Assembly (NCBI RefSeq): GCF_001279695.1
Contig: NZ_LGDD01000001.1
Span: 162,602-226,601, forward strand
DNA: 64,000 bases
Source: Streptomyces sp. WM6378
GTDB lineage: Bacteria > Actinomycetota > Actinomycetes > Streptomycetales > Streptomycetaceae
Direction of reading: 5' to 3'
Positions 1 to 9,400 of the stretch are shown here, one piece after another. The notes beneath the pieces are model-generated. The model ran no database searches. It saw nothing but the letters and a program-made list of their open reading frames with translations, and was not told the origin of the DNA. The position numbers and the translations under genes were made by a program. Each line of letters begins with the position of its first letter. Within the stretch, counting starts at the first letter, position 1.

Positions 1-1
1 C

Positions 2-370
2 GCGGACGTGCCCGCCCTCGCCGACATGTTCCGCCCGTACACCGCGCTGTACGTCGGCGGCATGGGCAGCCGCAAGCAGAACTTCTACAACCAGCTCGCA
101 CAGCGCATGGGGTACGAGAAGGAGGCCGCCGAGATCCAGGACAAGTACCTGTCCGGCGACAAGGCGGGCGCGGGCGCCGCGGTGCCGCAGCAGCTCATCG
201 ACTCGACCACGCTGCTCGGCTCGGTCGAGCGGATCGCCGACCGCATGCAGGCCTACGCCGCCGCCGGCGTCACCACGCTGACCCTGGCCCCGGCCGGCTT
301 CACGCTCGACGAGCGGCTCGCCTCGCTGCGCGCGGGCACCGAGGCGCTGGAGCGCGCGCGCCTCGTCTGA
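2..370 (+). CDS. LLM-class F420/flavin-dependent oxidoreductase, C-terminal fragment
   Basis: The frame is open from the first bases of the window and runs to a TGA, so the gene begins outside and only about its last 122 codons are seen. The visible part looks like the C-terminal end of a luciferase-like (LLM) TIM-barrel oxidoreductase. It has a helix around MGYEKEAAEIQDKYLSG, a short linker, then LIDSTTLLGSVERIADRM followed by an AGVTTLTLAPAGF strand, the usual last strand and helix of these F420- or FMN-dependent enzymes. The substrate cannot be told from this part. A hairpin follows the stop codon. Family assignment is fairly safe; cofactor is inferred. Confidence 0.75.
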   Translation, partial: ADVPALADMFRPYTALYVGGMGSRKQNFYNQLAQRMGYEKEAAEIQDKYLSGDKAGAGAAVPQQLIDSTTLLGSVERIADRMQAYAAAGVTTLTLAPAGFTLDERLASLRAGTEALERARLV

Positions 371-384
371 GGGGATCGTCTCCG

Positions 385-425
385 CGGCCGTGGTGGGGGC
401 TCGGGGGTCTTCCCCGCCACGGCCG
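385..425 (+). terminator. Hairpin after the LLM oxidoreductase gene
   Basis: A 14-base arm at 385-398 pairs with 412-425, with one G-U wobble, 15 bases after the stop codon. There is no T tract, as is common for Streptomyces terminators. Confidence 0.5.
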
Positions 426-586
426 TCATGTCTGACAACGCCCCGACACGCCGCCCGGTTACGGCGGTGTGGGCACCGCACATTCCTTCGTTCGGCCCAG
501 TGGTGCCGGACCCCTGTTGCCGCCGGTGGTCTGCCGCATTTGACTCGGTTTCGCATGGTCACTGTGCGCACCCCGGAGGTACGGCG

Positions 587-1375
587 ATGCTCTCGGCCAA
601 GAGCCTGTTCCAGGAGATCCTCGACCACGACGAGTCGTTCCGGCTCTTCTGCTCCATCGCGGCCAGCGGCGAGTCCCAGGGAGGCTGGGAGAACGGCCGG
701 ATCGCCGCCCTCCTGCCCGAAGGCTGCCGTGCGCTCGCCCCCAAGGTGGCCCGGCACGGCGCCGACGAGGACAAGCACGGGCGGATCTTCAACGCGCTGC
801 TGAAGAGGCGCTGCCTGAGCCCCGTCGACGTACCGCCCGACACCGACTACACGATGCTGCTCGAACAGCACGGCATCGGACTCGGCCACGAACAGCTCCG
901 GGGCGAGGCGCCCCTCACCGAACGGGACGTCGTCATCTACCTCGCCCACAGCCGGGTCACCGAGCAGCGCGCCTCCGAACAGATGGAGCTGCTGCGCCGA
1001 CACTTCGGCTTGGACCCCGACATCGGCCGGGCGGTGCGGATGATCTCCGACGACGAGGACAACCATCTGGCGTACTGCCACGAGGAGTTGCTGCGCCTGG
1101 CCCGCGCCGGACACGGCCCCACGATCCAGCGCGTACTGCGCGAGTGCGCGCTCGCCGAGATCCGCGTGTACCGCGACGTCAGCCTCGCCGTGATGGCCCA
1201 CATGGGGCGGATCCTCGCCTGGCCGCGCGCCAAGACGGCGGTCCTCGCGGCAGGCATCCACGCGGTGTACGCCTACGAACGGCTCGGCGGATGGCGGCGG
1301 ATGGTCAGCCTCACCATGCCCGAGCGGCGCGACGCACTGGGCGGGCCCGCCGTGCCCGCGCCCGGATACGCCTGA
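587..1375 (+). CDS. Ferritin-like domain protein
   Basis: A 262-residue, largely helical protein. The ATG at 587 follows a GGAGG (575-579) with good spacing; an upstream in-frame start would add a low-complexity Arg/Pro tail and is not used. Glu/His pairs on helices resemble ferritin-like di-iron sites: HGADEDKHGRIF near residue 65, VTEQRASEQMELLRRHFG near 125 and DDEDNHLAYCHEEL near 155. This fits the ferritin-like proteins annotated in Streptomyces. The reaction is unknown; metal binding is inferred from the pattern. It ends at 1375, directly abutting the stop of the convergent corA gene with no spacer. Confidence 0.7.
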   Translation: MLSAKSLFQEILDHDESFRLFCSIAASGESQGGWENGRIAALLPEGCRALAPKVARHGADEDKHGRIFNALLKRRCLSPVDVPPDTDYTMLLEQHGIGLGHEQLRGEAPLTERDVVIYLAHSRVTEQRASEQMELLRRHFGLDPDIGRAVRMISDDEDNHLAYCHEELLRLARAGHGPTIQRVLRECALAEIRVYRDVSLAVMAHMGRILAWPRAKTAVLAAGIHAVYAYERLGGWRRMVSLTMPERRDALGGPAVPAPGYA

Positions 1376-2371
1376 CTACAGCCAGCCCCGCCGCTTGAAC
1401 AGGCGGTACAGGGAGATTTCGAGAACCACCATCAGCAGGATCACCGCCGGGTAGCCCCACCACCAGTGGAGTTCCGGCATGTGGTCGAAGTTCATGCCGT
1501 AGACGCCGGCCACCATCGTGGGAACCGCCGCCATCGCCGCCCACGCCGAGATCTTCCGCATGTCGTCGTTCTGGCGGACGCTCACCTGGGCGAGATGGGC
1601 CGAGAGGATGTCGGAGAGCAGGCGGTCCAGGCCCTCCACCGCCTCGTTGGTCTTCATCAGGTGGTCGTCCACATCGCGGAAGAACGGCTGCGACTTGGCG
1701 TTCACGAACGGCACGCCCGCGCTCGCGAGGCGCTGCACGGGCTGCGCGAGCGGGCCGGTCGCCCGGCGGAACTCCAGGAGCTGCCGCTTGAAGGTGTAGA
1801 TCCGCGACGCGGTGTTCTTCGTGTCGCCGCCGCCGGTCGGCGAGAAGATCTGCGCCTCCAGCTCCTCCAGGTCGGTCTGGAGCTCCGCCGCCACGTCCGT
1901 GTAGTGGTCGACGACCGCGTCGCTCACCGCGTACAGGACCGTCGTCGGCCCGTGCTTGAGGAGCTCCGGCTCGGCCTCCAGCCTGCGCCGCACCGCCTTG
2001 AGCGGCGCGCCCTCGCCGTGCCGGACGCTCACCACGAAGCAGTCGCCCACGAAGAGCATCAGCTCGCCGGAGGTCACGGTGTCGCTCTGCGGCTCGTACA
2101 CGACCGGCTTCAACACCATGAACAGCGAGTCGTCGTACACCTCAAGCTTCGGCCGCTGATGCGCCTTCAAGGCATCCTCCACGGCCAGCCTGTGCAGCCC
2201 GAACTCGCTGCTGACCAGCTCGAATTCCTCTTCCGTCGGCTCGTAGAGCCCCAGCCAGAGGAAGCTGTCGCCGATGGCGCGCGCCTGGTCGAGGGCGTCC
2301 GAGAAGTCCCTCGGGCCCTCGATGCGGCGCCCCTCGCGATAGATGGCACAGTCGACGATCATTGCGGGCAT
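1376..2371 (-). CDS. corA: CorA-type magnesium/cobalt transporter
   Basis: A 331-residue inner-membrane channel protein for Mg2+ (and Co2+). It has a long acidic, helical cytoplasmic part followed by two C-terminal membrane helices. The first helix ends in VAGVYGMNFDHMPE, carrying the family signature Tyr-Gly-Met-Asn. The second runs through GYPAVILLMVVLEISLYRLF and ends in a basic tail, as in the CorA pentamer. The start is taken at MPAMIVDC; a start nine codons further up also exists. It is transcribed divergently from the histidine phosphatase gene 59 bases away and convergently with the ferritin-like gene, whose stop it touches. Confidence 0.93.
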   Translation of the reverse strand: MPAMIVDCAIYREGRRIEGPRDFSDALDQARAIGDSFLWLGLYEPTEEEFELVSSEFGLHRLAVEDALKAHQRPKLEVYDDSLFMVLKPVVYEPQSDTVTSGELMLFVGDCFVVSVRHGEGAPLKAVRRRLEAEPELLKHGPTTVLYAVSDAVVDHYTDVAAELQTDLEELEAQIFSPTGGGDTKNTASRIYTFKRQLLEFRRATGPLAQPVQRLASAGVPFVNAKSQPFFRDVDDHLMKTNEAVEGLDRLLSDILSAHLAQVSVRQNDDMRKISAWAAMAAVPTMVAGVYGMNFDHMPELHWWWGYPAVILLMVVLEISLYRLFKRRGWL

Positions 2372-2417
2372 TGTCCCTTGATCGGGAGCCGACCGCACCC
2401 GAGGGCGGCCGGGCGCC

Positions 2418-2423
2418 TAGGCT
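2418..2423 (+). promoter_or_regulatory. -10 box TAGGCT, leaderless start of the phosphatase gene
   Basis: TAGGCT lies seven bases before the ATG at 2431, so transcription should begin at or next to the start codon. No ribosome binding site is present. Confidence 0.6.
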
Positions 2424-2430
2424 GGCGCAC

Positions 2431-3117
2431 ATGGCCACGTTGATCCTCGTACGCCACGGACGCTCCACCGCCAACACGGCGGGGGTGCTGGCCGGCTGGA
2501 CGCCGGGTGTCGCCCTCGACGAGCGCGGCCGCGCCCAGGCCGCCGCCCTGCCCGCCCGGCTCGCCTCCCTGCCGCTCGCCGCCGTCGTCACCAGCCCGCT
2601 TCAGCGCTGCCGCGAGACCGTGCAGCCGCTCCTGGACGCCCGCCCCGGCCTGCCGCTGCACCCCGAGGACCTGATCGGCGAGTGTCACTACGGCGACTGG
2701 TCGGGCCGCAAACTCTCCGAGCTCTCCGCCGAACCGCTCATGGAGGTCGTGCAGCAACACCCCTCCAACGCGGCCTTCCCCGGCGGCGAATCGATGCGCG
2801 CCATGCAGGCCCGGGCCGTCGAGGCCGTACGGGACTGGAACACCCGGATCGAGACCGAGCACGGCCCCGACGCGGTGTACGCGATGTGCTCGCACGGCGA
2901 CATCATCAAGTCGATCGTGGCGGACGCCCTCGGTATGCATCTCGACCTCTTCCAGCGGATCTCGGTGGAACCGTGTTCCCTCACCGTCATCCGCTACACC
3001 CGTCTGCGGCCCTTCCTCGTACGCCTCGGGGACACCGGCGACCTCGCCTCGCTCGCCCCGCGCGAGAAAGCCCCCGACGAACAGGCCGAGGTCGGTGGCG
3101 GTGCGGGAGCACCGTGA
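2431..3117 (+). CDS. Histidine phosphatase family protein (MSMEG_4193 type)
   Basis: A 228-residue phosphoglycerate-mutase-like phosphatase. The N-terminus MATLILVRHGRSTAN carries the catalytic Arg-His-Gly of the family, and MCSHGDIIKSIVADALGMH near residue 152 carries the second catalytic histidine. The order phosphatase, DUF3090 protein, SCO1664-family protein, mshC is conserved in actinobacteria, including Mycobacterium tuberculosis (Rv2135c, Rv2134c, Rv2133c, mshC region). This suggests a shared but undefined role. The ATG at 2431 is chosen because it sits at the expected leaderless distance from TAGGCT and starts the beta strand before RHG. The substrate is unknown. Confidence 0.88.
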   Translation: MATLILVRHGRSTANTAGVLAGWTPGVALDERGRAQAAALPARLASLPLAAVVTSPLQRCRETVQPLLDARPGLPLHPEDLIGECHYGDWSGRKLSELSAEPLMEVVQQHPSNAAFPGGESMRAMQARAVEAVRDWNTRIETEHGPDAVYAMCSHGDIIKSIVADALGMHLDLFQRISVEPCSLTVIRYTRLRPFLVRLGDTGDLASLAPREKAPDEQAEVGGGAGAP

Positions 3118-3130
3118 TCGCCGCGCGCAG

Positions 3131-3136
3131 TAGGGT
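3131..3136 (+). promoter_or_regulatory. -10 box TAGGGT before the DUF3090 gene
   Basis: TAGGGT lies about 50 bases upstream of the GTG at 3186, giving a leader of roughly 43 bases with an AGGGAG ribosome binding site. Confidence 0.45.
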
Positions 3137-3185
3137 GGACGCGCCGAAAACCGCTGCTCCAACTCCGAACTAGGGAGACCAGAAC

Positions 3186-3776
3186 GTGTCCCGTCAGGTG
3201 TTCTTCTACGACCCGCCGGACCGTTTCGTGGCCGGCACGGTCGGGCTGCCCGGGCGCCGTACGTTCTTCCTCCAGGCGTCCGCGGGCAGCCGCACCACCA
3301 GCGTCGCCCTGGAGAAGACTCAGGTCGCGGCCCTTGCCGAGCGGATCGACGAGCTGCTGGACGAGGTCGTGCGCAGGACCGGAGGAAACGCTCCTGTGCC
3401 TGCCGTCGCCCCGCCCGACGTCACGGACTCCGCGCCGCTCGACTCGCCCGTCGAGGAGGAGTTCCGGGTCGGCACCATGGCGTTGGCCTGGGACGGCGAC
3501 GAACAGCGCATGATCATCGAGGCGCAGGCCCTCGTCGAGCTCGACGCGGACACCGAGGACGACCTCGCCGAGGCCGAGGAGCGGATGCTCCAGGACGAGG
3601 AGAACGGCCCGCCGATGCTGCGGGTGCGCCTGACCGGAGCCCAGGCCCGGGCGTTCGCCAAGCGCGCGCTGGACGTCGTGAACGCGGGCCGGCCGCCGTG
3701 CCCGCTGTGCAGCCTGCCGCTCGACCCGGAAGGACACGTATGCCCGCGCCAGAACGGATACCGCCGCGGAGCCTGA
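3186..3776 (+). CDS. DUF3090 family protein (TIGR03847)
   Basis: A 196-residue protein starting at GTG after a GGGAG site. It matches the actinobacterial DUF3090 family: MSRQVFFYDPPDRFVAGTVG at the start, a central acidic stretch, and a C-terminal CPLCSLPLDPEGHVC that looks like a four-ligand zinc knuckle (Cys, Cys, His, Cys near residues 174-186). Biochemical function is unknown. Its last 37 bases overlap the next gene in another frame, so translation is probably coupled, and the pair is conserved next to mshC in actinobacteria. Confidence 0.9.
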   Translation: MSRQVFFYDPPDRFVAGTVGLPGRRTFFLQASAGSRTTSVALEKTQVAALAERIDELLDEVVRRTGGNAPVPAVAPPDVTDSAPLDSPVEEEFRVGTMALAWDGDEQRMIIEAQALVELDADTEDDLAEAEERMLQDEENGPPMLRVRLTGAQARAFAKRALDVVNAGRPPCPLCSLPLDPEGHVCPRQNGYRRGA

Positions 3777-4561
3777 CCTCCGCCGAGCTCCTCGCCAAGG
3801 GTGAGCTCACCGTCCTCGGGCGGATCCGCGAGGCGTCCAACGCGGTCCTGTACTGCTCCGTCGCGTACGGGGACGACAGCGCGGAGTGCGTCTACAAGCC
3901 CGTCGCGGGCGAGCGGCCGCTGTGGGACTTCCCCGACGGCACGCTGGCCCAGCGCGAGGTCGCCGCGTACGAGGTGTCGCGGGCGACCGGCTGGGACCTC
4001 GTGCCGCCCACCGTGCTGCGCGACGGGCCCTACGGCGAGGGCATGGTCCAGCTGTGGATCGCGCCCGTCGAGGGGGACCCCGGGCTGCTCGCGCTCGTCG
4101 ACGACGAGGAGCCTGCCGAGGGCTGGAAGGCGGTCGCGCTCGCGGAGGTCGGCGAGGGCCGCACGGCGCTCCTCGTGCACGCGGACGATGCCCGGCTGCG
4201 GCGGCTCGCGGTGCTCGACGCGGTGATCAACAACGGGGATCGCAAGGGCGGGCATCTGCTGCCCGCGCCCGACGGGCGGCTGTACGGGATCGATCACGGG
4301 GTCACGTTCAACGTGGACGACAAGTTGCGGACGCTGCTGTGGGGGTGGGCGGGCGAGCCGCTCACCTCGGAGGCGGTGGGCGCCTTGAAGGGCCTGGCCG
4401 AGGCCCTTCTACCCCTGGAGCCGCTGGCCGTCCGGCTGGGCGGGTTGATCACGGCGGCGGAGCTGGACGCGGTGCGTTCCCGGGTGGAGGCCCTGCTGAC
4501 CACCGGGGTTCACCCCGCCCCCTCCGGGGAGTGGCCGGCCATTCCGTGGCCGCCGGTCTGA
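3740..4561 (+). CDS. SCO1664-family protein (TIGR03843), kinase-like fold
   Basis: A 273-residue conserved actinobacterial protein. The ATG at 3740 follows GGAAGGA and lies inside the end of the DUF3090 gene. Motifs resemble those of the phosphatidylinositol-kinase-like/HipA superfamily: SAECVYKPVAGERPLWDFPD supplies a likely ATP-binding lysine, RLAVLDAVINNGDRKGGHLL resembles the catalytic loop with Asp and Asn, and LYGIDHGVTFNVDDK resembles the metal-binding Asp. Family membership is clear. Kinase activity is inference from fold motifs; no substrate is known. It is co-transcribed with the DUF3090 gene and precedes mshC. Confidence 0.85.
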   Translation: MPAPERIPPRSLTSAELLAKGELTVLGRIREASNAVLYCSVAYGDDSAECVYKPVAGERPLWDFPDGTLAQREVAAYEVSRATGWDLVPPTVLRDGPYGEGMVQLWIAPVEGDPGLLALVDDEEPAEGWKAVALAEVGEGRTALLVHADDARLRRLAVLDAVINNGDRKGGHLLPAPDGRLYGIDHGVTFNVDDKLRTLLWGWAGEPLTSEAVGALKGLAEALLPLEPLAVRLGGLITAAELDAVRSRVEALLTTGVHPAPSGEWPAIPWPPV

Positions 4562-4567
4562 GTTTTC

Positions 4568-4598
4568 CCCCACCCCACCCCTTCCCGAAAGCCTCCGG
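4568..4598. repeat. Left arm of 31-bp inverted repeat
   Basis: This C-rich arm is the reverse complement of 4882-4912 with one mismatch; 283 bases separate the arms. It starts three runs of C and ends in AAGCCTCCGG. Confidence 0.8.
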
Positions 4599-4650
4599 CG
4601 GACGGGAGAGGGTGGGGTGCCGTGTGCCGTCGGTCGGCCGCGGACCGTGC

Positions 4651-4679
4651 GTGGCTGGTCGCGCAGTTCCCCGCGCCCC
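4651..4679 (-). repeat. Dispersed intergenic repeat, part A
   Basis: Read on the minus strand it gives a GGGGCGCGGGG core followed by GCGCGACCAGCCAC. The same words occur on the plus strand at 37215-37266. This family is common between Streptomyces genes. Confidence 0.55.
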
Positions 4680-4790
4680 CAGCAGGATTGGCTCGACCAG
4701 GGTGCATCCCCCGTCCGGCAGCTTGCGCGCCGCCCACCAGGCATCCCCGGCCCGACCGGCTTCGTGAGTGCCGCTCAGCAGGAACACCCA

Positions 4791-4857
4791 GCCCGTCCGG
4801 CGTCTGAGGACGAGCGCCCTTAAGGCGCGATCGGGGGTCTGGGGGCGGGGCCCCAGG
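4791..4857 (+). repeat. Dispersed intergenic repeat, part B
   Basis: Contains TCCGGCGTCTGAGGA followed by a GGGGGTCTGGGGGC stretch and a GGGGCCCC end. It is related to 37299-37345, which reads CTCCGGCGTTCGAGGAGC and then a similar G-rich hairpin. Confidence 0.55.
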
Positions 4858-4881
4858 AGCCACTGTCACCCCACCCCACCC

Positions 4882-4912
4882 CCGGAGGGTTTCGGGAAGG
4901 GGTGGGGTGGGG
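4882..4912. repeat. Right arm of 31-bp inverted repeat
   Basis: Partner of 4568-4598. It reads CCGGAGGGTTTCGGGAAG and continues into runs of GGGG separated by T. Confidence 0.8.
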
Positions 4913-4917
4913 TGGGG
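4899..4917 (+). other. G-quadruplex-forming motif
   Basis: Four runs of GGGG are separated by single T bases, the tightest class of intramolecular G-quadruplex. It lies about 140 bases upstream of mshC on the coding strand. Confidence 0.65.
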
Positions 4918-5042
4918 CTTCCCGGGGTCTGGGGCGGAGCCCCAGCAGGGGGAGGCTGGTTAGCACCTCCCGGCGCTGGGGCGCAAGAGGGTCGATTCGG
5001 CCAAGCGCGGGATCCGGTTCGTATCCGGAAGCCGCGTCCGGT

Positions 5043-5048
5043 TACGCT
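5043..5048 (+). promoter_or_regulatory. -10 box TACGCT for leaderless mshC
   Basis: TACGCT ends six bases before the mshC ATG at 5055. No ribosome binding site precedes the ATG, which fits a leaderless transcript. Confidence 0.5.
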
Positions 5049-5054
5049 CAAGAC

Positions 5055-6284
5055 ATGCATGCCTGGCCCGCTTCTGAGGTCCCCGCCCTGCCCGGCAAGG
5101 GCCGCGACCTCCGGATCCACGACACCGCGACCGGCGGTCGAGTCACCCTCGACCCCGGTCCCGTCGCCCGTATCTACGTCTGCGGGATCACCCCGTACGA
5201 CGCGACCCACATGGGTCACGCGGCGACCTACAACGCGTTCGACCTCGTTCAGCGCGTGTGGCTCGACACCAAGCGGCAGGTTCACTACGTCCAGAACGTG
5301 ACGGACGTGGACGACCCCTTGCTGGAGCGAGCCATCCGCGACGGCAAGGACTGGGTGGAACTCGCCGAGGGCGAGACCGCGCTGTTCCGCGAGGACATGA
5401 CCGCCCTGCGACTGCTCCCCCCGAAGCACTACATCGGCGCGGTCGAGGCGATACCGGGGATCGTCCCGCTCGTCGAACGGCTGCGGGACGCGGGAGCCGC
5501 GTACGAGCTCGAAGGGGACGTCTACTTCTCCGTCGAGAGCGACCCGCACTTCGGCGAGGTGTCGCACTACGACGCCGCCGCCATGAAGGCGCTGTCCGCC
5601 GAGCGCGGCGGCGACCCCGAGCGGCCCGGCAAGAAGAACCCGCTCGACCCGATGCTGTGGATGGCCGCCCGCGAGGGCGAGCCGAGCTGGGACGGCGCCT
5701 CGCTCGGGCGCGGCCGCCCCGGCTGGCACATCGAGTGCGTCGCCATCGCCCTCGACCACCTCGGCATGGGCTTCGACGTGCAGGGCGGCGGCTCCGACCT
5801 GATCTTCCCGCACCACGAGATGGGTGCTTCCCACGCCCAGGCGCTGACCGGCGAGTACCCCTTCGCCAAGGCGTACGTGCACGCCGGCATGGTCGCTCTG
5901 GGCGGCGAGAAGATGTCCAAGTCCAAGGGCAACCTGGTCTTCGTCTCGAAGCTGCGGCGCGACGGCGTCGACCCGGCCGCCATACGCCTCACCCTGCTCG
6001 CCCACCACTACCGGGCCGACTGGGAGTGGACCGACCAGGTGCTCCAGGACGCCGTCGAGCGTCTCGGGCGCTGGCGGGCCGCCGTGTCGCGGCCCGACGG
6101 GCCGTCCGCGGACGCGCTGGTCGAGGAGGTCCGCGAGGCCCTCGCCAACGACCTCGACGCGCCCGCCGCGCTCGCCGCGGTGGACCGCTGGGCCGAGCGC
6201 CAGGACGCCGACGGCGGCACGGACGAGGCCGCCCCCGGTCTCGTCTCCCGTACGGTCGACGCCCTCCTCGGTGTCGCCCTCTAG
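5055..6284 (+). CDS. mshC: Mycothiol ligase MshC (cysteine:GlcN-Ins ligase)
   Basis: A 409-residue enzyme of the cysteinyl-tRNA synthetase family that joins L-cysteine to GlcN-Ins using ATP, the penultimate step of mycothiol biosynthesis. The zinc site is visible as Cys43 ([10 protein letters not shown]), Cys228 ([14 protein letters not shown]) and the [10 protein letters not shown] histidines near 253. The HIGH-like motif is HMGH at 52-55 and the KMSKS loop is at 286-290. The length equals other MshC proteins and is shorter than CysS, and the C-terminal tRNA-binding domain is missing, which separates it from CysS. The ATG at 5055 sits at leaderless distance from TACGCT; a second ATG follows in another frame at 5059. 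Confidence 0.95.
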   Translation: MHAWPASEVPALPGKGRDLRIHDTATGGRVTLDPGPVARIYVCGITPYDATHMGHAATYNAFDLVQRVWLDTKRQVHYVQNVTDVDDPLLERAIRDGKDWVELAEGETALFREDMTALRLLPPKHYIGAVEAIPGIVPLVERLRDAGAAYELEGDVYFSVESDPHFGEVSHYDAAAMKALSAERGGDPERPGKKNPLDPMLWMAAREGEPSWDGASLGRGRPGWHIECVAIALDHLGMGFDVQGGGSDLIFPHHEMGASHAQALTGEYPFAKAYVHAGMVALGGEKMSKSKGNLVFVSKLRRDGVDPAAIRLTLLAHHYRADWEWTDQVLQDAVERLGRWRAAVSRPDGPSADALVEEVREALANDLDAPAALAAVDRWAERQDADGGTDEAAPGLVSRTVDALLGVAL

Positions 6285-6314
6285 TCACAGGACAGCACCA
6301 ACCGGCTCTGTCCG

Positions 6315-6359
6315 AACCGCCCTTGGACTCCTCGTGAGTCCGGGGGCGGTTTCGTTTTT
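6315..6359 (+). terminator. Rho-independent terminator after mshC
   Basis: AACCGCCC and inner TGGACTC pair with GAGTCC and GGGCGGTT (6315-6352), followed by a T-rich tail ending TTTTT. Confidence 0.85.
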
Positions 6360-6409
6360 CCTGGGCCCACCCCATGGTCCAATGCTCGTTTGTGCGCTAA
6401 ACACGCTCT

Positions 6410-9400
6410 ATGCAATCACCAATATGCACGAGAGTGGCGCTCGCGGGAGCAGCCGTGCTCGGTCTGCTCGCGGTGTTCGCTGGGCCCGGCAGCGCGCAGG
6501 CCGCCGCGCCCGCCGACACCCCCGCCGATACCTCCGTAGGAAACGTGACCGGCTTCGAAGCCGCCGCGGGCTCCGTCTTCAAGCTGCACGCGGGCGCGGC
6601 CGAGGCCCGGGTCGGCTTCGTCACCGCGGACACCTTCCGCATCGAGCTCGCCCCGGACGGCGAGTTCACCGACCCGGCCGGCTCCGACATCGTCCTGCCG
6701 CAGGGCAAGCCGCCCGCCGCCCGCTGGAAGGACAAGGGCGACCGTTACGAGCTGAGCACCGACAAGGTCACCCTGCGCGCCTTCAAGTCCCCGCTCCGCT
6801 TCGCCCTCTACAAGGCGGACGGCACCCAGCTCTGGGCCGAGACCAAGCCGCTGAGCTGGACCAAGGACACCACCACCCAGACCCTGTCGCGCGGCGCCAC
6901 CGAGCAGTTCTACGGCGGCGGCATGCAGAACGGCCGGGGCAACACCTCGCACCGCGACCAGACGGTCCAGGTCGGCGTCGACGACAACTGGAACGACGGC
7001 GGTCACCCCAACTCCGTCCCGTTCTACCTCTCGACGGCCGGCTACGGCGTCTTCCGCAACACGTACGCCCCCAATACGTACGTGTTCGGGCAGCCCGTCA
7101 CCGCGAGCGCCAAGGAACAGCGCTTCGACGCCTACTACTTCGCGGGCGATGCGAAGCAAGTCATCGGCGACTACACCCAGTTGACCGGCAAGCCGTTCCT
7201 GCCGCCGGTCTACGGGCTCGAACCCGGCGACTCCGACTGCTATCTGCACAACGCCAACCGCGGCGAGCGCCACACCCTCGACGCCCTCAAGATCGCGGAC
7301 GCGTACAGGACCAACGACATGCCGAACGGCTGGATGCTGGTCAACGACGGCTACGGCTGCGGCTACGAGAACCTGCCCGAGACCGCCAAGGGCCTGCAGA
7401 ACGACTCCATGCAGATGGGCCTGTGGACCGAGGACGGCCTCGACAAGCTCGCCGACCAGGTCAAGGCGGGCCAGCGCGTCGCCAAGCTCGACGTCGCCTG
7501 GGTCGGCGACGGATACAAGCACGCGCTGGACGGCTGCAAGGCCGCCTATCAGGGCATCGAGGCCAACAGCGACGCGCGCGGCTTCACCTGGGCCCCGGAG
7601 AGCTGGTCCGGCGCGCAGCGCTGCGGCGTCCAGTGGTCCGGTGACCAGTCGGGCGGCTGGGAGAACATCCGCTGGCAGATCCCGACGTACGCGGGCGCGA
7701 CCCTCTCGGGCCTCGCCTACACCAGCGGCGACATCGACGGCATCTTCGGCGGCAGCCCCAAGACGTACACGCGCGACCTCCAGTGGAAGTCGTTCCTGCC
7801 CGCCGTGATGACCATGGACGGCTGGGCCGCGAGCGACAAGCAGCCCTACCAGTACGGCGAGCCCTACACCTCGATCAACCGCGGCTACCTCAAGCTCAAG
7901 GAGTCGCTGCTGCCCTACATGTACTCCTATGCCCACGAGGCGACCAAGACCGGCATCGGGCCCGTCCGGCCACTGGCTCTCGAATACCCGAACGATCCGA
8001 AGGCCGCCACCGACGCCGCCAAGTACGAGTTCCTGTCCGGCGAGGACTTCCTGGTCGCCCCGGTCTACCAGGACACGACCGTACGCAACGGGATCTACCT
8101 GCCCCAGGGCACCTGGATCGACTACTGGAGCGGGCGCACGTACCAGGGCCCGACCACCGTCGACAACTACAGCGCGCCGCTCGACACGCTGCCCCTGTTC
8201 GTGAAGGCGGGCGCCGCCGTCCCGATGTGGCCCGGCATCCGCTCCTACCAGGACCGCACCGCGAACTCGCCGCTCGCCTGGGACATCTACCCGCAGGGCC
8301 GCTCCTCCTTCCAGCTGTACGAGGACGACGGCGTGACCCGCGCCAACCGGACCGGCGCCTATGCGACCCAGCGCGCCGACGTCTCGGCCCCGCAGCGTGG
8401 CTCTGGCGACGTGACCGTCCAAGTGGGCGCCAGCAAGGGCGGGTTCAAGGGCAAGCAGACCGCCCGCCCCTACGAGCTGACGCTGCACACCGGCAGCGCG
8501 CCCGCCAAGGTCGAGGTCCAGGGGAGCCGGCTCGCGCGGCTCGGCTCGAAGGCCGCGTACGACAAGGCCGCCACCGGCTGGTTCTACGACCCGAGCGACC
8601 GGGGCGGCGTGGTTGTGGTGAAGACCGCGACCCTGCGCACGGACAAGGCCTTCGAGGTGAAGCTCAAGGACACCAGCGCCGTGGGCGGCCGCACCCCGGG
8701 CGACCGGGTCGCGCTGGCCGCGCCCGCCGGGCAGGAGCTCGGCGCGGGTGCGCCCGGCAAGGTGGCCGTGGACGTCACCGCCGGAGCCAAGGACGCGACC
8801 GGTGTCCGGGTGTCCGTCGCCGCACCGGCCGGGTGGGCCGTAACCCCGGCCGCCGCGCTCGAACGGATCCCGGCCGGCGCCACCCGGCGCGTCGAGGTGG
8901 GCGTCACTCCCGCCAAGGACGTCAGGCCCGGCGAGGTCACGCTGAACGTCAACTCTGCGTCGAATCGAGGGAGTTCACAGCAGCGGATCGCGGTCTCCGT
9001 GATGCCGGCGCCGCCCGCGGCCGACACCTGGGCCAGCGACATGGTCTGGCTGACGTCGGCCAACGGGTACGGGCCGCCCGAACGCGACCGCTCCAACGGC
9101 GAGTCGGGGGCGGCCGACGGCCACATCCTCACACTCGCCGGGAAGACGTACGCCAAGGGGATCGGCGCCCATGCCGACTCCGACATCGAGGTCTACACCG
9201 GCGGGCGGTGCACCGCCTTCACCGCCGACGTCGGCATCGACGACGAGATCAACGGCTACGGGGAGGTCGCCTTCTCCGTCGAGGCGGACGGCAAGGTCCT
9301 GTGGACCTCGCCGAAGGTGACCGGAGCCTCGGCGACCGTGCCGGTCGACGTGCCGCTCGGCGGCGCCCGGCACGTCCACCTGAAGATCACCGACACCAAC

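Larger units (their letters stand above)
4562..5054. other. Repeat-rich intergenic region upstream of mshC
   Basis: These 493 bases carry no convincing gene. They hold two arms of a long inverted repeat (4568-4598 and 4882-4912), a four-run G tract (4899-4917), and pieces of a dispersed Streptomyces intergenic repeat (4651-4679, 4791-4857). The mshC promoter lies at the right end. Confidence 0.7.
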
